21,924 nt of DNA from CAZKMM01 sp964553915 (lineage in GTDB: Bacteria; RBG-13-61-14; DRUE01): positions 1 through 21,924 of the forward strand of contig CAZKMM010000028.1 of NCBI GenBank assembly GCA_964553915.1, read 5' to 3'. The stretch's first letter is position 1. Each line of letters starts with the position of its first letter. The notes beneath the pieces were generated by a model that saw only the letters and a list, made by a program, of their open reading frames with translations, was not told the origin of the DNA and searched no databases. A program made the translations under genes and the position numbers. This document shows, piece by piece, positions 6,508 to 14,763 of this stretch.

Positions 6508-7806
6508 ATGATTCCTCGCTATACCCGGGAGGAAATGGCAAAAATCTGGTCTGAAGAAGAAAAGCTAAAAATCTGGCTGGAGATAGAGCTTTTAGCCATA
6601 GAGGCTCTGGCGGAGCTGGGGAAAATCTCCAGAGAAGAAGCAGAGCAGGCAAGGAAAAGAGCCCGGTTCAGCATAGAAGAAGTTAAAGCCAAAGAAGAGG
6701 TCACCAAACACGATGTCGCGGCTTTTGTGGATGTGGTGGGAGAGAGTCTGGGCGAGCTGGCAAAATACCTTCATCTGGGAATGACCAGCTCTGACCTCTT
6801 GGATACCACTTTTTCCCTGCAACTGCTTCGGGCAGGTGAGATTATTCTTAAGGACCTGAATCGGCTTCTAGAAATTCTTAAAAATCGGGCAATGGAGCAT
6901 AAATATACAATGATGGTCGGAAGAACCCACGGGGTTCATTCTGAGCCGGTCAGCTTTGGGCTGGTTCTGGCAAGGTTTTATGATGAATTCTCCCGGCATA
7001 AAGAAAGACTTTTAAATGCCCAAAAAGAGCTAAAAGTAGGAATGCTCTCCGGCGCGGTAGGAGATTATTTTCACTTAGACCCGAAGAGCGAAGAATATGT
7101 AATGAAAAAGCTCGGGCTGGAGCCAGCACCAGTCTCCAGCCAGATTATCTCCCGGGACCGCTATGCTTATTTTTTTCAGGTGCTGGCTTTAATTGCCAGT
7201 AGTGTGGAGCATCTTGCCCTGCAAATCCGCCATTTCCAGAGAACCGAGGTTTTAGAAGCTGAGGAATATTTCTCTCCCGGACAAAAAGGCTCCAGCGCTA
7301 TGCCTCACAAAAGAAATCCGATTTTAAGCGAGAATTTGTGCGGTCTTGCCCGCCTGGTGCGGGCTTATGCTCAGGCATCTCTGGAGAATATCCCCCTGTG
7401 GCACGAGCGGGACATCAGCCATTCTTCAGTGGAACGGGTGATAGCTCCGGATGCCACGATTCTGGTGGATTTTATGCTCAACCGCCTCTCCGGGGTGATG
7501 GAAAAACTGCTGGTATATCCGGAGCGAATGAAAAAGAATTTAGAACTTACCCGGGGATTAATTTTCTCAGAAGGGGTGATGCTGAAATTGATGGAAAAAG
7601 GTCTTGTCAGAGCCGAAGCTTATGCTCTGGTGCAGAGATGTGCAATGAGGTGCTGGCAGGAGGAAGATAAGAATTTTCAGGAGATTTTACTTTCTGACCC
7701 GGAAATAAAAAAACACCTCAGTCCAGATGAAATTAAAAAGTGTTTTGACCTTTCTCAGCTCAAGCCCAAAATAGATTACATCTTTTCCCGAGTTTTTGAA
7801 TCTTAA
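6508..7806 (+). CDS. purB: Adenylosuccinate lyase
   Basis: This enzyme cleaves SAICAR to AICAR plus fumarate, and adenylosuccinate to AMP plus fumarate, so it serves both the inosinate pathway and AMP synthesis in the cytosol. The 432-residue length is standard for the short bacterial type. The fumarase/aspartase superfamily signature GSSAMPHKRNP is at 261-271 and contains the catalytic serine. The general-acid histidine lies in VGRTHGVHSEP (His141), and TSSDLLDT at 93-100 is the substrate-binding segment. The start follows GGAGGAGG by six bases. It lies 10 bp after the walJ-like gene and 77 bp before purF on the same strand. Nothing in the sequence looks abnormal. Confidence 0.97.
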   Translation: MIPRYTREEMAKIWSEEEKLKIWLEIELLAIEALAELGKISREEAEQARKRARFSIEEVKAKEEVTKHDVAAFVDVVGESLGELAKYLHLGMTSSDLLDTTFSLQLLRAGEIILKDLNRLLEILKNRAMEHKYTMMVGRTHGVHSEPVSFGLVLARFYDEFSRHKERLLNAQKELKVGMLSGAVGDYFHLDPKSEEYVMKKLGLEPAPVSSQIISRDRYAYFFQVLALIASSVEHLALQIRHFQRTEVLEAEEYFSPGQKGSSAMPHKRNPILSENLCGLARLVRAYAQASLENIPLWHERDISHSSVERVIAPDATILVDFMLNRLSGVMEKLLVYPERMKKNLELTRGLIFSEGVMLKLMEKGLVRAEAYALVQRCAMRCWQEEDKNFQEILLSDPEIKKHLSPDEIKKCFDLSQLKPKIDYIFSRVFES

Positions 7807-7883
7807 AAAGGGGAGAAAAACGAAAGATAAAAAGCAAAATATCAAAGACCGAGTTCCAAACAGCCCGGCCGGGAGGAGAAGCG

Positions 7884-9311
7884 GTGTTTGACCGATTTCG
7901 GGAGGAATGCGGAGTGGTTGGGGTTTATGGACATCCTGAGGCGAGCAACATCGCCTATCTGGCTTTATATGCCCTTCAACATCGGGGGCAGGAAAGCGCC
8001 GGAATTGTCTCCGGCGATGGCAGGCGGATGTATTCTCACCGGGCAATGGGATTGGTGCAGGAGGTTTTCAATGAAGATATTTTGCAGAGGCTTCCCGGGC
8101 ATCTGGCAATCGGGCATTGTCGCTATTCCACCAGCGGTCATACCCTTTTAAAAAATGCCCAGCCCTTTGCAATGGAGACCCATCGGGAGAGACTGGCAGT
8201 GGCGCATAATGGCAATCTGGTTAATGCCCGGCAGATTCGCCAGGAGCTGGAGGAAAATGGAGCCATCTTTCAGAGCACAATGGACACCGAGGTGATTGCC
8301 CATTTAATGGCAATGGCACGCTCTGATGATTTGCTGGGAAAAATTACCTTTGCCTTAAATCGTATTCAGGGGGCTTATTCTCTGGTCTTTCTTACTGAAA
8401 ATACCCTGGCAGGTGCCAGAGACCCCTGGGGGTTTCGTCCTCTGGTTCTGGGAAGGTTCAAAAATCGGGATGGATACATCATTGCTTCAGAGACCTGTGC
8501 TCTGGACCTGGTAGAAGCCTGCTATCTTCGGGAGATAGAGCCAGGTGAAGTGGTCATCATCAATGATAACGGAATCCATTCCTATAATCCCCTGCCCCCT
8601 CAGCCGAGACGAGCCTGCATTTTTGAGCATATTTATTTTGCCCGACCGGATTCCATTATTTTTGGAGAATCAGTTTATGAGACCAGGCTGAGAATTGGGG
8701 AGCAACTTGCCCGGGAGCAACCTGCAGAGGCAGATATTGTGGTGCCGGTGCCGGATTCCGGTCGGATTGCTGGCTATGGTTATGCCCGCCAGAGCGGTTT
8801 GACCCTGGAAGAAGGGCTGATCAGAAATCATTATGTAGGCAGAACCTTTATAGAACCGACTCATTCCATCCGACACTTTGGAGTGAAAATCAAGCTCAAT
8901 GCGGTGCGAAAGGTTCTGGAAGGGAAAAGGGTGGTGGTAGTGGATGACTCCATTGTCCGGGGCACCACCTGTAAAAAAATTATCACAATGATTCGGGAGC
9001 TGGGCGGTGCCAAAGAAGTGCATATGCGGGTGAGTTCTCCGCCCACTGCTTTCAGCTGTTTTTACGGAATAGATACCCCGACCAAAGAGGAGTTAATTTA
9101 TAATGCTCAAAAAGGCTCTATTGAGGCAATTCGCCAATTTATTACCGCAGATACCCTGGGCTATCTTTCTCTGGAAGGACTCCACAAAGCGGTTAATGGA
9201 GAAAGAGGCGGATACTGTGATGCCTGCTTCAGCGGAGCTTATCCCGTGCCCTTCCCGGAAACCGCCCGAGAGAAACAAATGGAGCTTTTCCTGTTAGAAG
9301 TGGAAAAATAA
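7884..9311 (+). CDS. purF: Amidophosphoribosyltransferase
   Basis: PurF performs the first committed step of purine synthesis: PRPP plus glutamine gives 5-phosphoribosylamine. The start is GTG at 7884, preceded by GGGAGGAG. An eight-residue propeptide would be removed to expose Cys9 (EECGVVG), the N-terminal nucleophile of the glutaminase domain (about 9-240). The phosphoribosyltransferase domain follows, with the PRPP loop VVVDDSIVRGTT at 351-362. Cys245, Cys392, Cys445 and Cys448 sit where the Bacillus-type enzyme carries its 4Fe-4S cluster, so this is the processed, iron-sulphur, oxygen-sensitive class rather than the E. coli type. The 475-residue length fits. Together with purB upstream and the PurN-like gene 4.6 kb away it accounts for the purine functions in the window. 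No clear terminator follows. Confidence 0.97.
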   Translation: MFDRFREECGVVGVYGHPEASNIAYLALYALQHRGQESAGIVSGDGRRMYSHRAMGLVQEVFNEDILQRLPGHLAIGHCRYSTSGHTLLKNAQPFAMETHRERLAVAHNGNLVNARQIRQELEENGAIFQSTMDTEVIAHLMAMARSDDLLGKITFALNRIQGAYSLVFLTENTLAGARDPWGFRPLVLGRFKNRDGYIIASETCALDLVEACYLREIEPGEVVIINDNGIHSYNPLPPQPRRACIFEHIYFARPDSIIFGESVYETRLRIGEQLAREQPAEADIVVPVPDSGRIAGYGYARQSGLTLEEGLIRNHYVGRTFIEPTHSIRHFGVKIKLNAVRKVLEGKRVVVVDDSIVRGTTCKKIITMIRELGGAKEVHMRVSSPPTAFSCFYGIDTPTKEELIYNAQKGSIEAIRQFITADTLGYLSLEGLHKAVNGERGGYCDACFSGAYPVPFPETAREKQMELFLLEVEK

Positions 9312-9463
9312 ATTATTCCAATCTGTTCAAATTTTTGACTTTTTGATTCTCAGCTTGCTCTCCGAATTTTCTCTTTTCTCTCTCTTAAAAATCACCCGCC
9401 AGATAACCCCCTAAAAATAAAGAAAAAATTTAATTCAGTAATTTTCTTTAAATTTTAATTCTC

Positions 9464-9477
9464 GGCATAAGTTTTGC
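9464..9477 (+). promoter_or_regulatory. Possible sigma-54 promoter of the ECF sigma gene
   Basis: The sequence GGCATAAGTTTTGC has the invariant GG (9464-9465) and GC (9476-9477) at the required 10-base spacing, plus the CA after GG and the TTT before GC of the consensus. It is weaker than the spoVG site (TCGGCAT instead of TGGCACG). The predicted start near 9489 gives a leader of about 29 nt to the ATG at 9518, with the Shine-Dalgarno inside it. Confidence 0.5.
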
Positions 9478-9517
9478 CTTTTCTTATATGAATTTGGAAT
9501 TCTCAGGAGGGGGCAAA

Positions 9518-10123
9518 ATGACATATTCAGAAAAGAATTTAATTCCGCTTTTAAAGTCCAGAGACGAGCGGGCATTCAACTGGGTTTATGAGCGTTATTA
9601 TCCAAAGATGTTCCGACTGGCAATGAAATATTTAAAAGATGAGACCGAGGCGCAGGATGTGGTGCAGGATGTATTCATCACCCTTTATGAAAGGATAAAT
9701 GATTTCCGCCAGGAGTCCACTCTGGACACCTGGCTTTACCGGGTTTGCGTTAATGCCTGTCTGATGAGAATGCGGAAGAAAAAGAGAGAGGAGTATCTGG
9801 AGCTGGAGGAAGAGATTCTTTCCAGCCAAAAATTTTCTCAGGAAAAATTCCCGGAGGACTGGAGCGGAATATTTTTGAACACTCTCTCTCCTCTGGAGAA
9901 GGTATTTTATCAGGAGCTTCTGGAGGAGCTATTTCAGGCAGGCAAGGAAATGGGAGAGGCACGCTGGCAGGCATTCTGGCTGAGAAATTTTTATGGATAC
10001 AGTGAAAAAGAGTTAACCGAAAAACTGGGGGTGAGCCTGAGCGCACTCAAAAGTCGGCTCCATCGTTCCCGGAGATTTATGCGTCGGAAATACCAGGAGT
10101 GGAAGCAGGAGGGAATTATCTAA
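9518..10123 (+). CDS. ECF-type RNA polymerase sigma factor
   Basis: This 201-residue protein has the two-domain layout of extracytoplasmic-function sigma factors. Region 2 spans about 15-90 (DERAFNWVYERYYPKMFRLA, AQDVVQDVFITLYERINDF, WLYRVCVNACLMRMRKKKR) and binds core polymerase and the -10 element. Region 4 spans about 140-195 (GYSEKELTEKLGVSLSALKSRLHRSR) and is a helix-turn-helix for the -35 element. I chose ATG 9518 because AGGAGGGG sits just upstream of it; the earlier in-frame ATG at 9488 would lie at the predicted transcription start. The region 2-4 linker is somewhat long and acidic. ECF genes are usually followed by an anti-sigma gene, but here the next gene is the convergent nagB, which overlaps the last 8 bases. 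How its activity is controlled is therefore unclear; a sigma-54-like promoter upstream suggests transcriptional control. Confidence 0.9.
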   Translation: MTYSEKNLIPLLKSRDERAFNWVYERYYPKMFRLAMKYLKDETEAQDVVQDVFITLYERINDFRQESTLDTWLYRVCVNACLMRMRKKKREEYLELEEEILSSQKFSQEKFPEDWSGIFLNTLSPLEKVFYQELLEELFQAGKEMGEARWQAFWLRNFYGYSEKELTEKLGVSLSALKSRLHRSRRFMRRKYQEWKQEGII

Positions 10124-10871
10124 TCATCCCGGGAATAAGCTCAACTAACCTCTGCCCGGCAGAATAATCCGCGATCACCACCACCTGACGGTGAAGTAAA
10201 ATTGCAGAGCCGGGAATTTCCGGACAGGTGGGACCAATTAAAGTTCTAAACAGAGCACTACTTTTCATCTCTTCGGTTGCCAGAAGAAGCAAAGCTTTTG
10301 CAGAAAGGATGGTTTTTATTCCCATAGTCAGGGCTTTTTCCGGCACCTCTTTAAGCTGGATAAGGTCTTTGAGGTTGGCTTCCCTGGTATCCTCGGTTAA
10401 ATTCACCAGTCGGGTTCTGCTGGCAAAATCCGAGCCCGGCTCATTAAAACCAATATGCCCATTCCTTCCCAAACCGAGAAGCTGAAGGTCAATTCCGCCT
10501 GCCTTTTTGATTTTCTCCTCATATTCCCGGCATTCTTTTTCCGGGTTCGGGGCAATTCCATTTAATAAATTTCTGTCTTTAGGTGGGGATTTGAGCCGGG
10601 CAAAAAAATTTCTCTGCATATAAGCATAAAAGCTATCCGGATGCTCGGGCGCCAGCCCATAATATTCATCAAGGTTAAAGGTGGTGCAGGAGCTGAAATC
10701 CACTTTCCCTTCCTGCTCCCACTGGCAGAGCTTTTTATATACCCCGACCATTGTAAGACCGGTTGCCAAGCCCAGAACCGAGTTCGGCTTTCTCTTTACC
10801 TGATAATATATCACCCGGGCACAGGCTTCCTCTGCCTGCCCAGGAGAAGGATAAAGATAAACCGTCAGCAT
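10116..10871 (-). CDS. nagB: Glucosamine-6-phosphate deaminase
   Basis: NagB converts glucosamine-6-phosphate to fructose-6-phosphate and ammonia, feeding amino sugars into glycolysis. The 251-residue sequence contains the phosphate-binding ATGLTMVGVYKKL segment, the proton-transfer aspartate in FNLDEYYGL (Asp68), and the family signature LGRNGHIGFNEPG with His139 and Glu144. The Asn before Gly-His, where E. coli has Asp, is the usual residue in Bacillus-type NagB, so it is not a defect. The length fits the short Bacillus-type form. It begins immediately after the nagA stop codon (TAA followed directly by ATG), so translation is probably coupled. It is last in the ROK-nagA-nagB operon, and its final 8 bases overlap the end of the convergent sigma gene. 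Confidence 0.96.
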   Translation of the reverse strand: MLTVYLYPSPGQAEEACARVIYYQVKRKPNSVLGLATGLTMVGVYKKLCQWEQEGKVDFSSCTTFNLDEYYGLAPEHPDSFYAYMQRNFFARLKSPPKDRNLLNGIAPNPEKECREYEEKIKKAGGIDLQLLGLGRNGHIGFNEPGSDFASRTRLVNLTEDTREANLKDLIQLKEVPEKALTMGIKTILSAKALLLLATEEMKSSALFRTLIGPTCPEIPGSAILLHRQVVVIADYSAGQRLVELIPGMIR

Positions 10872-11987
10872 TTAGCCCTCCCAGAGCTCACCCTCAATCA
10901 AAACCGCATATACCTGCCAGTCCTCATCTACTAAAAGCAAATTTGCCCTGGCTCCTGCCCTGAGCTCTCCCCACCCCTCCAAGCCTAAAATTCCTGCCGG
11001 GTTCAAACTTGCACACCTCACCGCTTCAAAAAGCCGGGCGGTAGTGAAATTCTGAAAATTCTTAACCGCGTTCAAAAGCCGAAGCCTGCTTCCTGCCAGC
11101 CTGCCGTCCTCCAGCCGGGGCGGTTCCTCTCCGCCCTGCTCTTCATCTCCTACAAAATCAGTAATCAGAACGATTTTATCCAGTGGAGAAACTTTCCAGA
11201 CCAGCTTGACCACTGCCGGATGAAGATGATAGCCATCAACGATTATCTCCTTGCTGAATTTCGGATTCAAAAGCCCGCTTAAAGCCAGCCCGGGCTGGCG
11301 GTGATGAATTCCGCTCATCGCATTAAACAGGTGGGTAATATGGTTTGCTCCCAGCTCGCAAAACTCCTCTGCCAGCTCATAACTTGCCCGGCTATGTCCA
11401 AGCGACGGAAGAATCTGGTTCTGCCTGAGCTGTGCCACCAGCTCTTTAGCATATTTCTGCTCCGGAGCAATGGTGATAATCTTAATCAAGCCTTTTCCTG
11501 CAGAGAGGATTTTTTCCAGCTGACCAGAGCCAGGCTGATATTCAAATATCCCTTGCTCGGGCTGAGCCCCTCTTGCCTCAGGACTTATAAAAGGTCCTTC
11601 CAGATATGCTCCGAGTAATTTGGCTCCTGCTGAGCTGGTTTTTTCCTCTGCCTCTTTTAAAGCTAAAAGGCACTGGGCAAGTCTTTCTGGCTCCATTGCC
11701 GGAAAGGTAGCTAAAAAACCCAGAACCCCTCTCCGGGCAAGGGCAGGCTTAATTCTTTTTAGATATTCTTCTATCCGCTCTGGAGCAGGGAGGATAAAAA
11801 GACCGTGATAATGAAGGTCAATCAAGCCGGGCGAAAGATACCTCCCCCCGGCATCAAGCTCTTTTTCTGCTTTTTTGCTGAGATGCTCAAATTCCAGAGC
11901 AGTAATTTTGCCCTGAGAAATCAAAATTGAGCCCGGCTTTATGGCATCTTTTAAAACCAGCCGGGCATTTTTTATCAACAGGCTCAT
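10872..11987 (-). CDS. nagA: N-acetylglucosamine-6-phosphate deacetylase
   Basis: NagA hydrolyses GlcNAc-6-phosphate to glucosamine-6-phosphate and acetate, the step before NagB. This 371-residue amidohydrolase has the expected order of active-site elements: PGLIDLHYHG (His59, His61), LEGPF (Glu130), LGHSRA (His198), THLFNAMSGIHHRQPGL (His219), DGYHLHP (His254) and the catalytic aspartate in LITDFVG (Asp277). Two-histidine HxH enzymes usually bind one or two divalent metals. The start ATG overlaps the stop of the upstream ROK gene by four bases (ATGA), and nagB follows with no gap, so the three genes form one translationally coupled unit. The substrate could come from peptidoglycan turnover or external chitin-type sugars; no transporter is present in the window to decide which. 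Confidence 0.95.
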   Translation of the reverse strand: MSLLIKNARLVLKDAIKPGSILISQGKITALEFEHLSKKAEKELDAGGRYLSPGLIDLHYHGLFILPAPERIEEYLKRIKPALARRGVLGFLATFPAMEPERLAQCLLALKEAEEKTSSAGAKLLGAYLEGPFISPEARGAQPEQGIFEYQPGSGQLEKILSAGKGLIKIITIAPEQKYAKELVAQLRQNQILPSLGHSRASYELAEEFCELGANHITHLFNAMSGIHHRQPGLALSGLLNPKFSKEIIVDGYHLHPAVVKLVWKVSPLDKIVLITDFVGDEEQGGEEPPRLEDGRLAGSRLRLLNAVKNFQNFTTARLFEAVRCASLNPAGILGLEGWGELRAGARANLLLVDEDWQVYAVLIEGELWEG

Positions 11988-12943
11988 TTTATTTTTTTCT
12001 CTTGAAGGAATACCGCCACCGGACCGAGAATTGCCTGATTCTTGGAAAACTGGCTGAGACGAAATTCAGGCAGAGAAGGAAGCGGGAAATAATAATGCCG
12101 GGTCCAGCGAACCACTAAATTTAAAATCTCTGGCTCATTCCGGCAAACCTCTCCAGCTAAAACCACCATTTCCGGGTCCAGCACCTTCATTACATTGGCA
12201 ATCAGGGCTCCGAGATGCCTGCCGAATTCTTCAATTAACCTCTCCGCATAAATATCTTTCTCTTTCCAGGCTTGAAAAACCTCTTGAGCGGTAATCTTTT
12301 CTCGCTCGCCGTTCACCAATTTTAGAGCCAGAGAATCTCCAGGAAGCTCCTTTCTTGCCTGCTCTGCCAGCCCCTCGCCCGAAGCCCACTGCCGGGCACA
12401 GCCGAACCCTCCGCAAACGCACCGCTCGCCTTCTAAATCTAAAGTTAAGTGTCCGAATTCACTGGCAATGTAATGGGCGCCCCGGTAAAGCCTGCCATCA
12501 ATCACAATCCCTCCGCCTAAATCAGTGCCCAGAGCAAAAACAATAAAATTCTTCTGAGCTTTTGCCACTCCGAAAAGCATCTCCCCCATTGCCAGAGCAT
12601 TAACATCATTTTCCACCACTGTGGGGAGATGAAACTTTTGAGAAAAAAGCTCACCCAGCCGGGCACCGAACAGCTCCGGAATGTTCCCGGCAACAATTAC
12701 TATCCCTTTGTCTGAATCAACAATCCCGGGGGAGCCAATGCCAATCCCCAACAGCTCAGCTCCCTGCTTATCTGCCTGATTGATAATATACTCGCTCTCC
12801 TCCAGCAAACCCTCTATCAATCCCCTTTCTTTTTGCCGGGTTTCTATCAGACAGGAAGAAGCAATTTCTCCCTCCGGGCTGACCAGACCAAGCGAGCAAT
12901 GAGTGGCTCCAATATCTATTCCCAGAACCCATTTCCTGCTCAT
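11984..12943 (-). CDS. ROK family sugar kinase (probable amino-sugar kinase)
   Basis: This 319-residue protein has the ROK/actin-fold ATPase layout: the phosphate loop VLGIDIGATH at 6-15, the catalytic pair Asn112-Asp113 in VENDVNALAMGE, ALGTDLGGGIVIDG at 137-150, the sugar ligands ExxH (Glu162, His165) and the structural zinc cluster CVCGGFGC (Cys175, 177, 182). Being first in an operon with nagA and nagB, it most likely phosphorylates N-acetylglucosamine or a related amino sugar. The glutamate that normally follows the zinc site (GCxE) is replaced by Arg184, and the usual GTGIGGG is GTDLGGG, so specificity may be unusual. No DNA-binding HTH precedes the kinase domain, so it is not a ROK repressor. 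I chose ATG 12943; a TTG at 12982 would add 13 residues but is less likely. The Shine-Dalgarno is weak. Confidence 0.88.
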   Translation of the reverse strand: MSRKWVLGIDIGATHCSLGLVSPEGEIASSCLIETRQKERGLIEGLLEESEYIINQADKQGAELLGIGIGSPGIVDSDKGIVIVAGNIPELFGARLGELFSQKFHLPTVVENDVNALAMGEMLFGVAKAQKNFIVFALGTDLGGGIVIDGRLYRGAHYIASEFGHLTLDLEGERCVCGGFGCARQWASGEGLAEQARKELPGDSLALKLVNGEREKITAQEVFQAWKEKDIYAERLIEEFGRHLGALIANVMKVLDPEMVVLAGEVCRNEPEILNLVVRWTRHYYFPLPSLPEFRLSQFSKNQAILGPVAVFLQEKKIK

Positions 12944-13020
12944 TTCTGCGATAAACTTAACACAAATCAAATCACCTAACAACTTGCCTATACTGATTAT
13001 TCCCGCTAGAATTCCAGGGA

Positions 13021-13911
13021 ATGCTGGGAAAAATTTTTTTAAGCCTCTGGGTAATTTCTTGGCTCCGGCTCAGCTCCGCTGGGCTGGAGGTTTATTATTC
13101 TCCGGGGCAGGAAAGACTTGCCCGGATGATTAATCAAGAAATGAGCGGATTAATCTCAGTTTTAGAAAAGGAGCTAAACCTTAAAATCCCCCCTCCCCTG
13201 AAAGTGATTATTGCTCAAAGCCCGGAGCAATTTCAGGCAATCCAGACTGGAAAGGTCCCAGAATGGGCAGTTGCCACTGCTAATCCGGAGCAGGGGGTGA
13301 TTTATTTAAAGCCCTATCCGGGGGGAGGTTATTCGGAGCTGATTCATATCTGCAAGCATGAGCTGGTTCATATTTATCTTTACCAAAAGCTTTTGGGGCA
13401 TCGGGCACCTCGCTGGTTTGAGGAAGGAATGGCAGAGATGTTCAGTGCGGGATTTTCTCTGGAGCGAATCTGGGCACTGGCAGGAGCCGGGCTGGGCAGA
13501 GAATTTATCCCTTTTTCTGAGCTGGAGAGGAATTTTCCAGCTTCACCTTCCCGGGCAAGGCTGGCTTATTATCAAAGCGAGGATTTTGTGGGATTTTTGT
13601 CAGAGCTTTTAGGCACTGATGGGTTTCAATCTCTGCTGGAGCGATTAAGCCGGGGGGAGGATTTTTATCAGGCGCTTTTTTCTCTTACTGGAAAGGATTT
13701 TTTTCAGCTGGAAAAGAGCTGGCAAAAAAGAGTAAAATATCGCTATGGATTTGTTCTGATTTTTTCTGGCTCGGGCTCGCTCTGGTTTCTGGTCAGCCTG
13801 CTTTTTATTCTTGCTTATCTTAAGAAACGGCGTCAGGCAGAGCTGAAAAAACAGCTCCTGGAATTAGAAGATAAATTTTATAAAATTCAGGAGGGGAAAA
13901 GATGGGATTAA
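13021..13911 (+). CDS. Membrane-anchored peptidase MA-like (gluzincin-type) zinc protease
   Basis: This 296-residue protein opens with a short hydrophobic signal-type segment (LGKIFLSLWVISWLRLSSA). HELVH at 113-117 is followed by WFEEGMAEM at 132-140, the HExxH plus EGxAE arrangement of the peptidase MA-like/gluzincin clan in which two His and a downstream Glu bind zinc. A single transmembrane segment lies near 247-267 (LWFLVSLLFILAYL), followed by a basic, charged coiled tail (KKRRQAELKKQLLELEDK). The catalytic domain should face the periplasm, with the tail in the cytoplasm. The substrate is unknown. It is divergent from the nag operon, and its last 10 bases overlap the start of the PurN-like gene, implying co-translation. 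ATG 13021 has only a weak AGGG nearby. TATACT at 12989-12994 could be its -10 element, but no good -35 is visible. Confidence 0.8.
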   Translation: MLGKIFLSLWVISWLRLSSAGLEVYYSPGQERLARMINQEMSGLISVLEKELNLKIPPPLKVIIAQSPEQFQAIQTGKVPEWAVATANPEQGVIYLKPYPGGGYSELIHICKHELVHIYLYQKLLGHRAPRWFEEGMAEMFSAGFSLERIWALAGAGLGREFIPFSELERNFPASPSRARLAYYQSEDFVGFLSELLGTDGFQSLLERLSRGEDFYQALFSLTGKDFFQLEKSWQKRVKYRYGFVLIFSGSGSLWFLVSLLFILAYLKKRRQAELKKQLLELEDKFYKIQEGKRWD

Positions 13912-14693
13912 AACCGCTTTATGACCCGGCTCTGGGGACAATGCGGGTGGTGGGATTGATGAGCGGTTCAGGAACCAATCTCCGAAAGATTCTGGAGCAT
14001 CAGGAGAGGCTCCGAGAAAAAGAAGGAAGATACATCTATCAGATGGTAGCAATCTTTTCCGATAATGCGGAGAGCCGGGCAAGAGAGATTGGAAAGGATT
14101 ATGACCTTCCAGTAATTATTCATGACCTTAAGGCTTTTTATCAGAAGCGTTCCGCACCCCGCACGGATTTAAAGCTCCGGGAAGAATTTGACCGGCTCAC
14201 CGTAAAAATGCTCAGCGTGTTTGAAGCCCCGGTAGCGGTTTACGGCGGATATATGAGCCTTGCCACCAAGCCCTTGATTGATGCTTTCATCGGGGTAAAT
14301 GTTCATCCGGCAGACCTTTCCGTGGAAGAGAATGGAAAAAGAAAATGGACCGGTGCTTATGCGGTTCTGGACCAGATTAAAGCTGGAGAAAAATTCCTTT
14401 GCTCCACCACCCATCTGATTGAACCAGAATGTGATATGGGAAGAATATTTATGATTTCCGAGCCGATGCCTGTGGAAATCCCGCCAGAAGCAGATTTATC
14501 TGACCCAAAGCAACTCCAAAAAATCGCAGATTACAATCAGGAGAGGCTCAAAGAAAAAGGCGACTGGGTGATTTTTCCCAGGACCATTGAAGAGATTGCC
14601 CGGGGACATTTTCAGGTGGATGAGCAGGGAAACTTTTACTATAAAGGAAAACCCATTCCCAGAGGAATTCGGCTGGAGGAACTGGAAGGCTAG
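13902..14693 (+). CDS. PurN-like formyltransferase
   Basis: Residues about 14-200 of this 263-residue protein follow the glycinamide ribonucleotide formyltransferase fold. They show VVGLMSGSGTNLRKIL (phosphate loop), IFSDNAESRA, then NVHPADLS with Asn133 and His135, and ECDMGRI with Asp178, which together match the catalytic Asn-His-Asp triad of PurN and related formyltetrahydrofolate enzymes. It differs from classical PurN by a longer segment after the HP motif (VEENGKRKWTGAYAV) and a C-terminal extension of about 60 residues. I therefore call it PurN-like rather than PurN. It could supply the third step of purine synthesis in an organism with purB and purF nearby, or act on another formyl acceptor. 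The ATG follows GGAGGGG and overlaps the upstream peptidase gene by 10 bases. Met14 is a possible alternative start. Confidence 0.75.
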   Translation: MGLKPLYDPALGTMRVVGLMSGSGTNLRKILEHQERLREKEGRYIYQMVAIFSDNAESRAREIGKDYDLPVIIHDLKAFYQKRSAPRTDLKLREEFDRLTVKMLSVFEAPVAVYGGYMSLATKPLIDAFIGVNVHPADLSVEENGKRKWTGAYAVLDQIKAGEKFLCSTTHLIEPECDMGRIFMISEPMPVEIPPEADLSDPKQLQKIADYNQERLKEKGDWVIFPRTIEEIARGHFQVDEQGNFYYKGKPIPRGIRLEELEG

Positions 14694-14745
14694 TATTTGT
14701 TTTACCTCTCTGCCTTGGGAAATAAGAAGCCGGAATTTTGCTTGA

Positions 14746-14759
14746 TTTGCCCGGGCAAA
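14746..14759. terminator. Weak bidirectional hairpin between convergent genes
   Basis: The perfect palindrome TTTGCCCGGGCAAA lies in the 70-bp gap between the convergent PurN-like and glycosidase genes, followed on the plus strand by AATTTT. The stem is only about 5 bp once a loop is allowed and the U tract is poor, so terminator activity is uncertain. No other hairpin was seen in the gap. Confidence 0.35.
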
Positions 14760-14763
14760 AATT

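Noticed and set aside
9488..9517. Longer start for the ECF sigma gene at ATG 9488
   Set aside because: It would lie at the predicted sigma-54 transcription start, has no ribosome-binding site, and the added ten residues contain the Shine-Dalgarno of the ATG at 9518.
10641..10963. Plus-strand frames opposite nagB and nagA
   Set aside because: They are antisense shadows of well-supported enzymes with intact active-site motifs on the other strand.
12944..12982. TTG start adding 13 residues to the ROK kinase
   Set aside because: The added residues precede the normal ROK N-terminus, TTG is a poor start, and the ATG at 12943 places the phosphate loop at the usual position.
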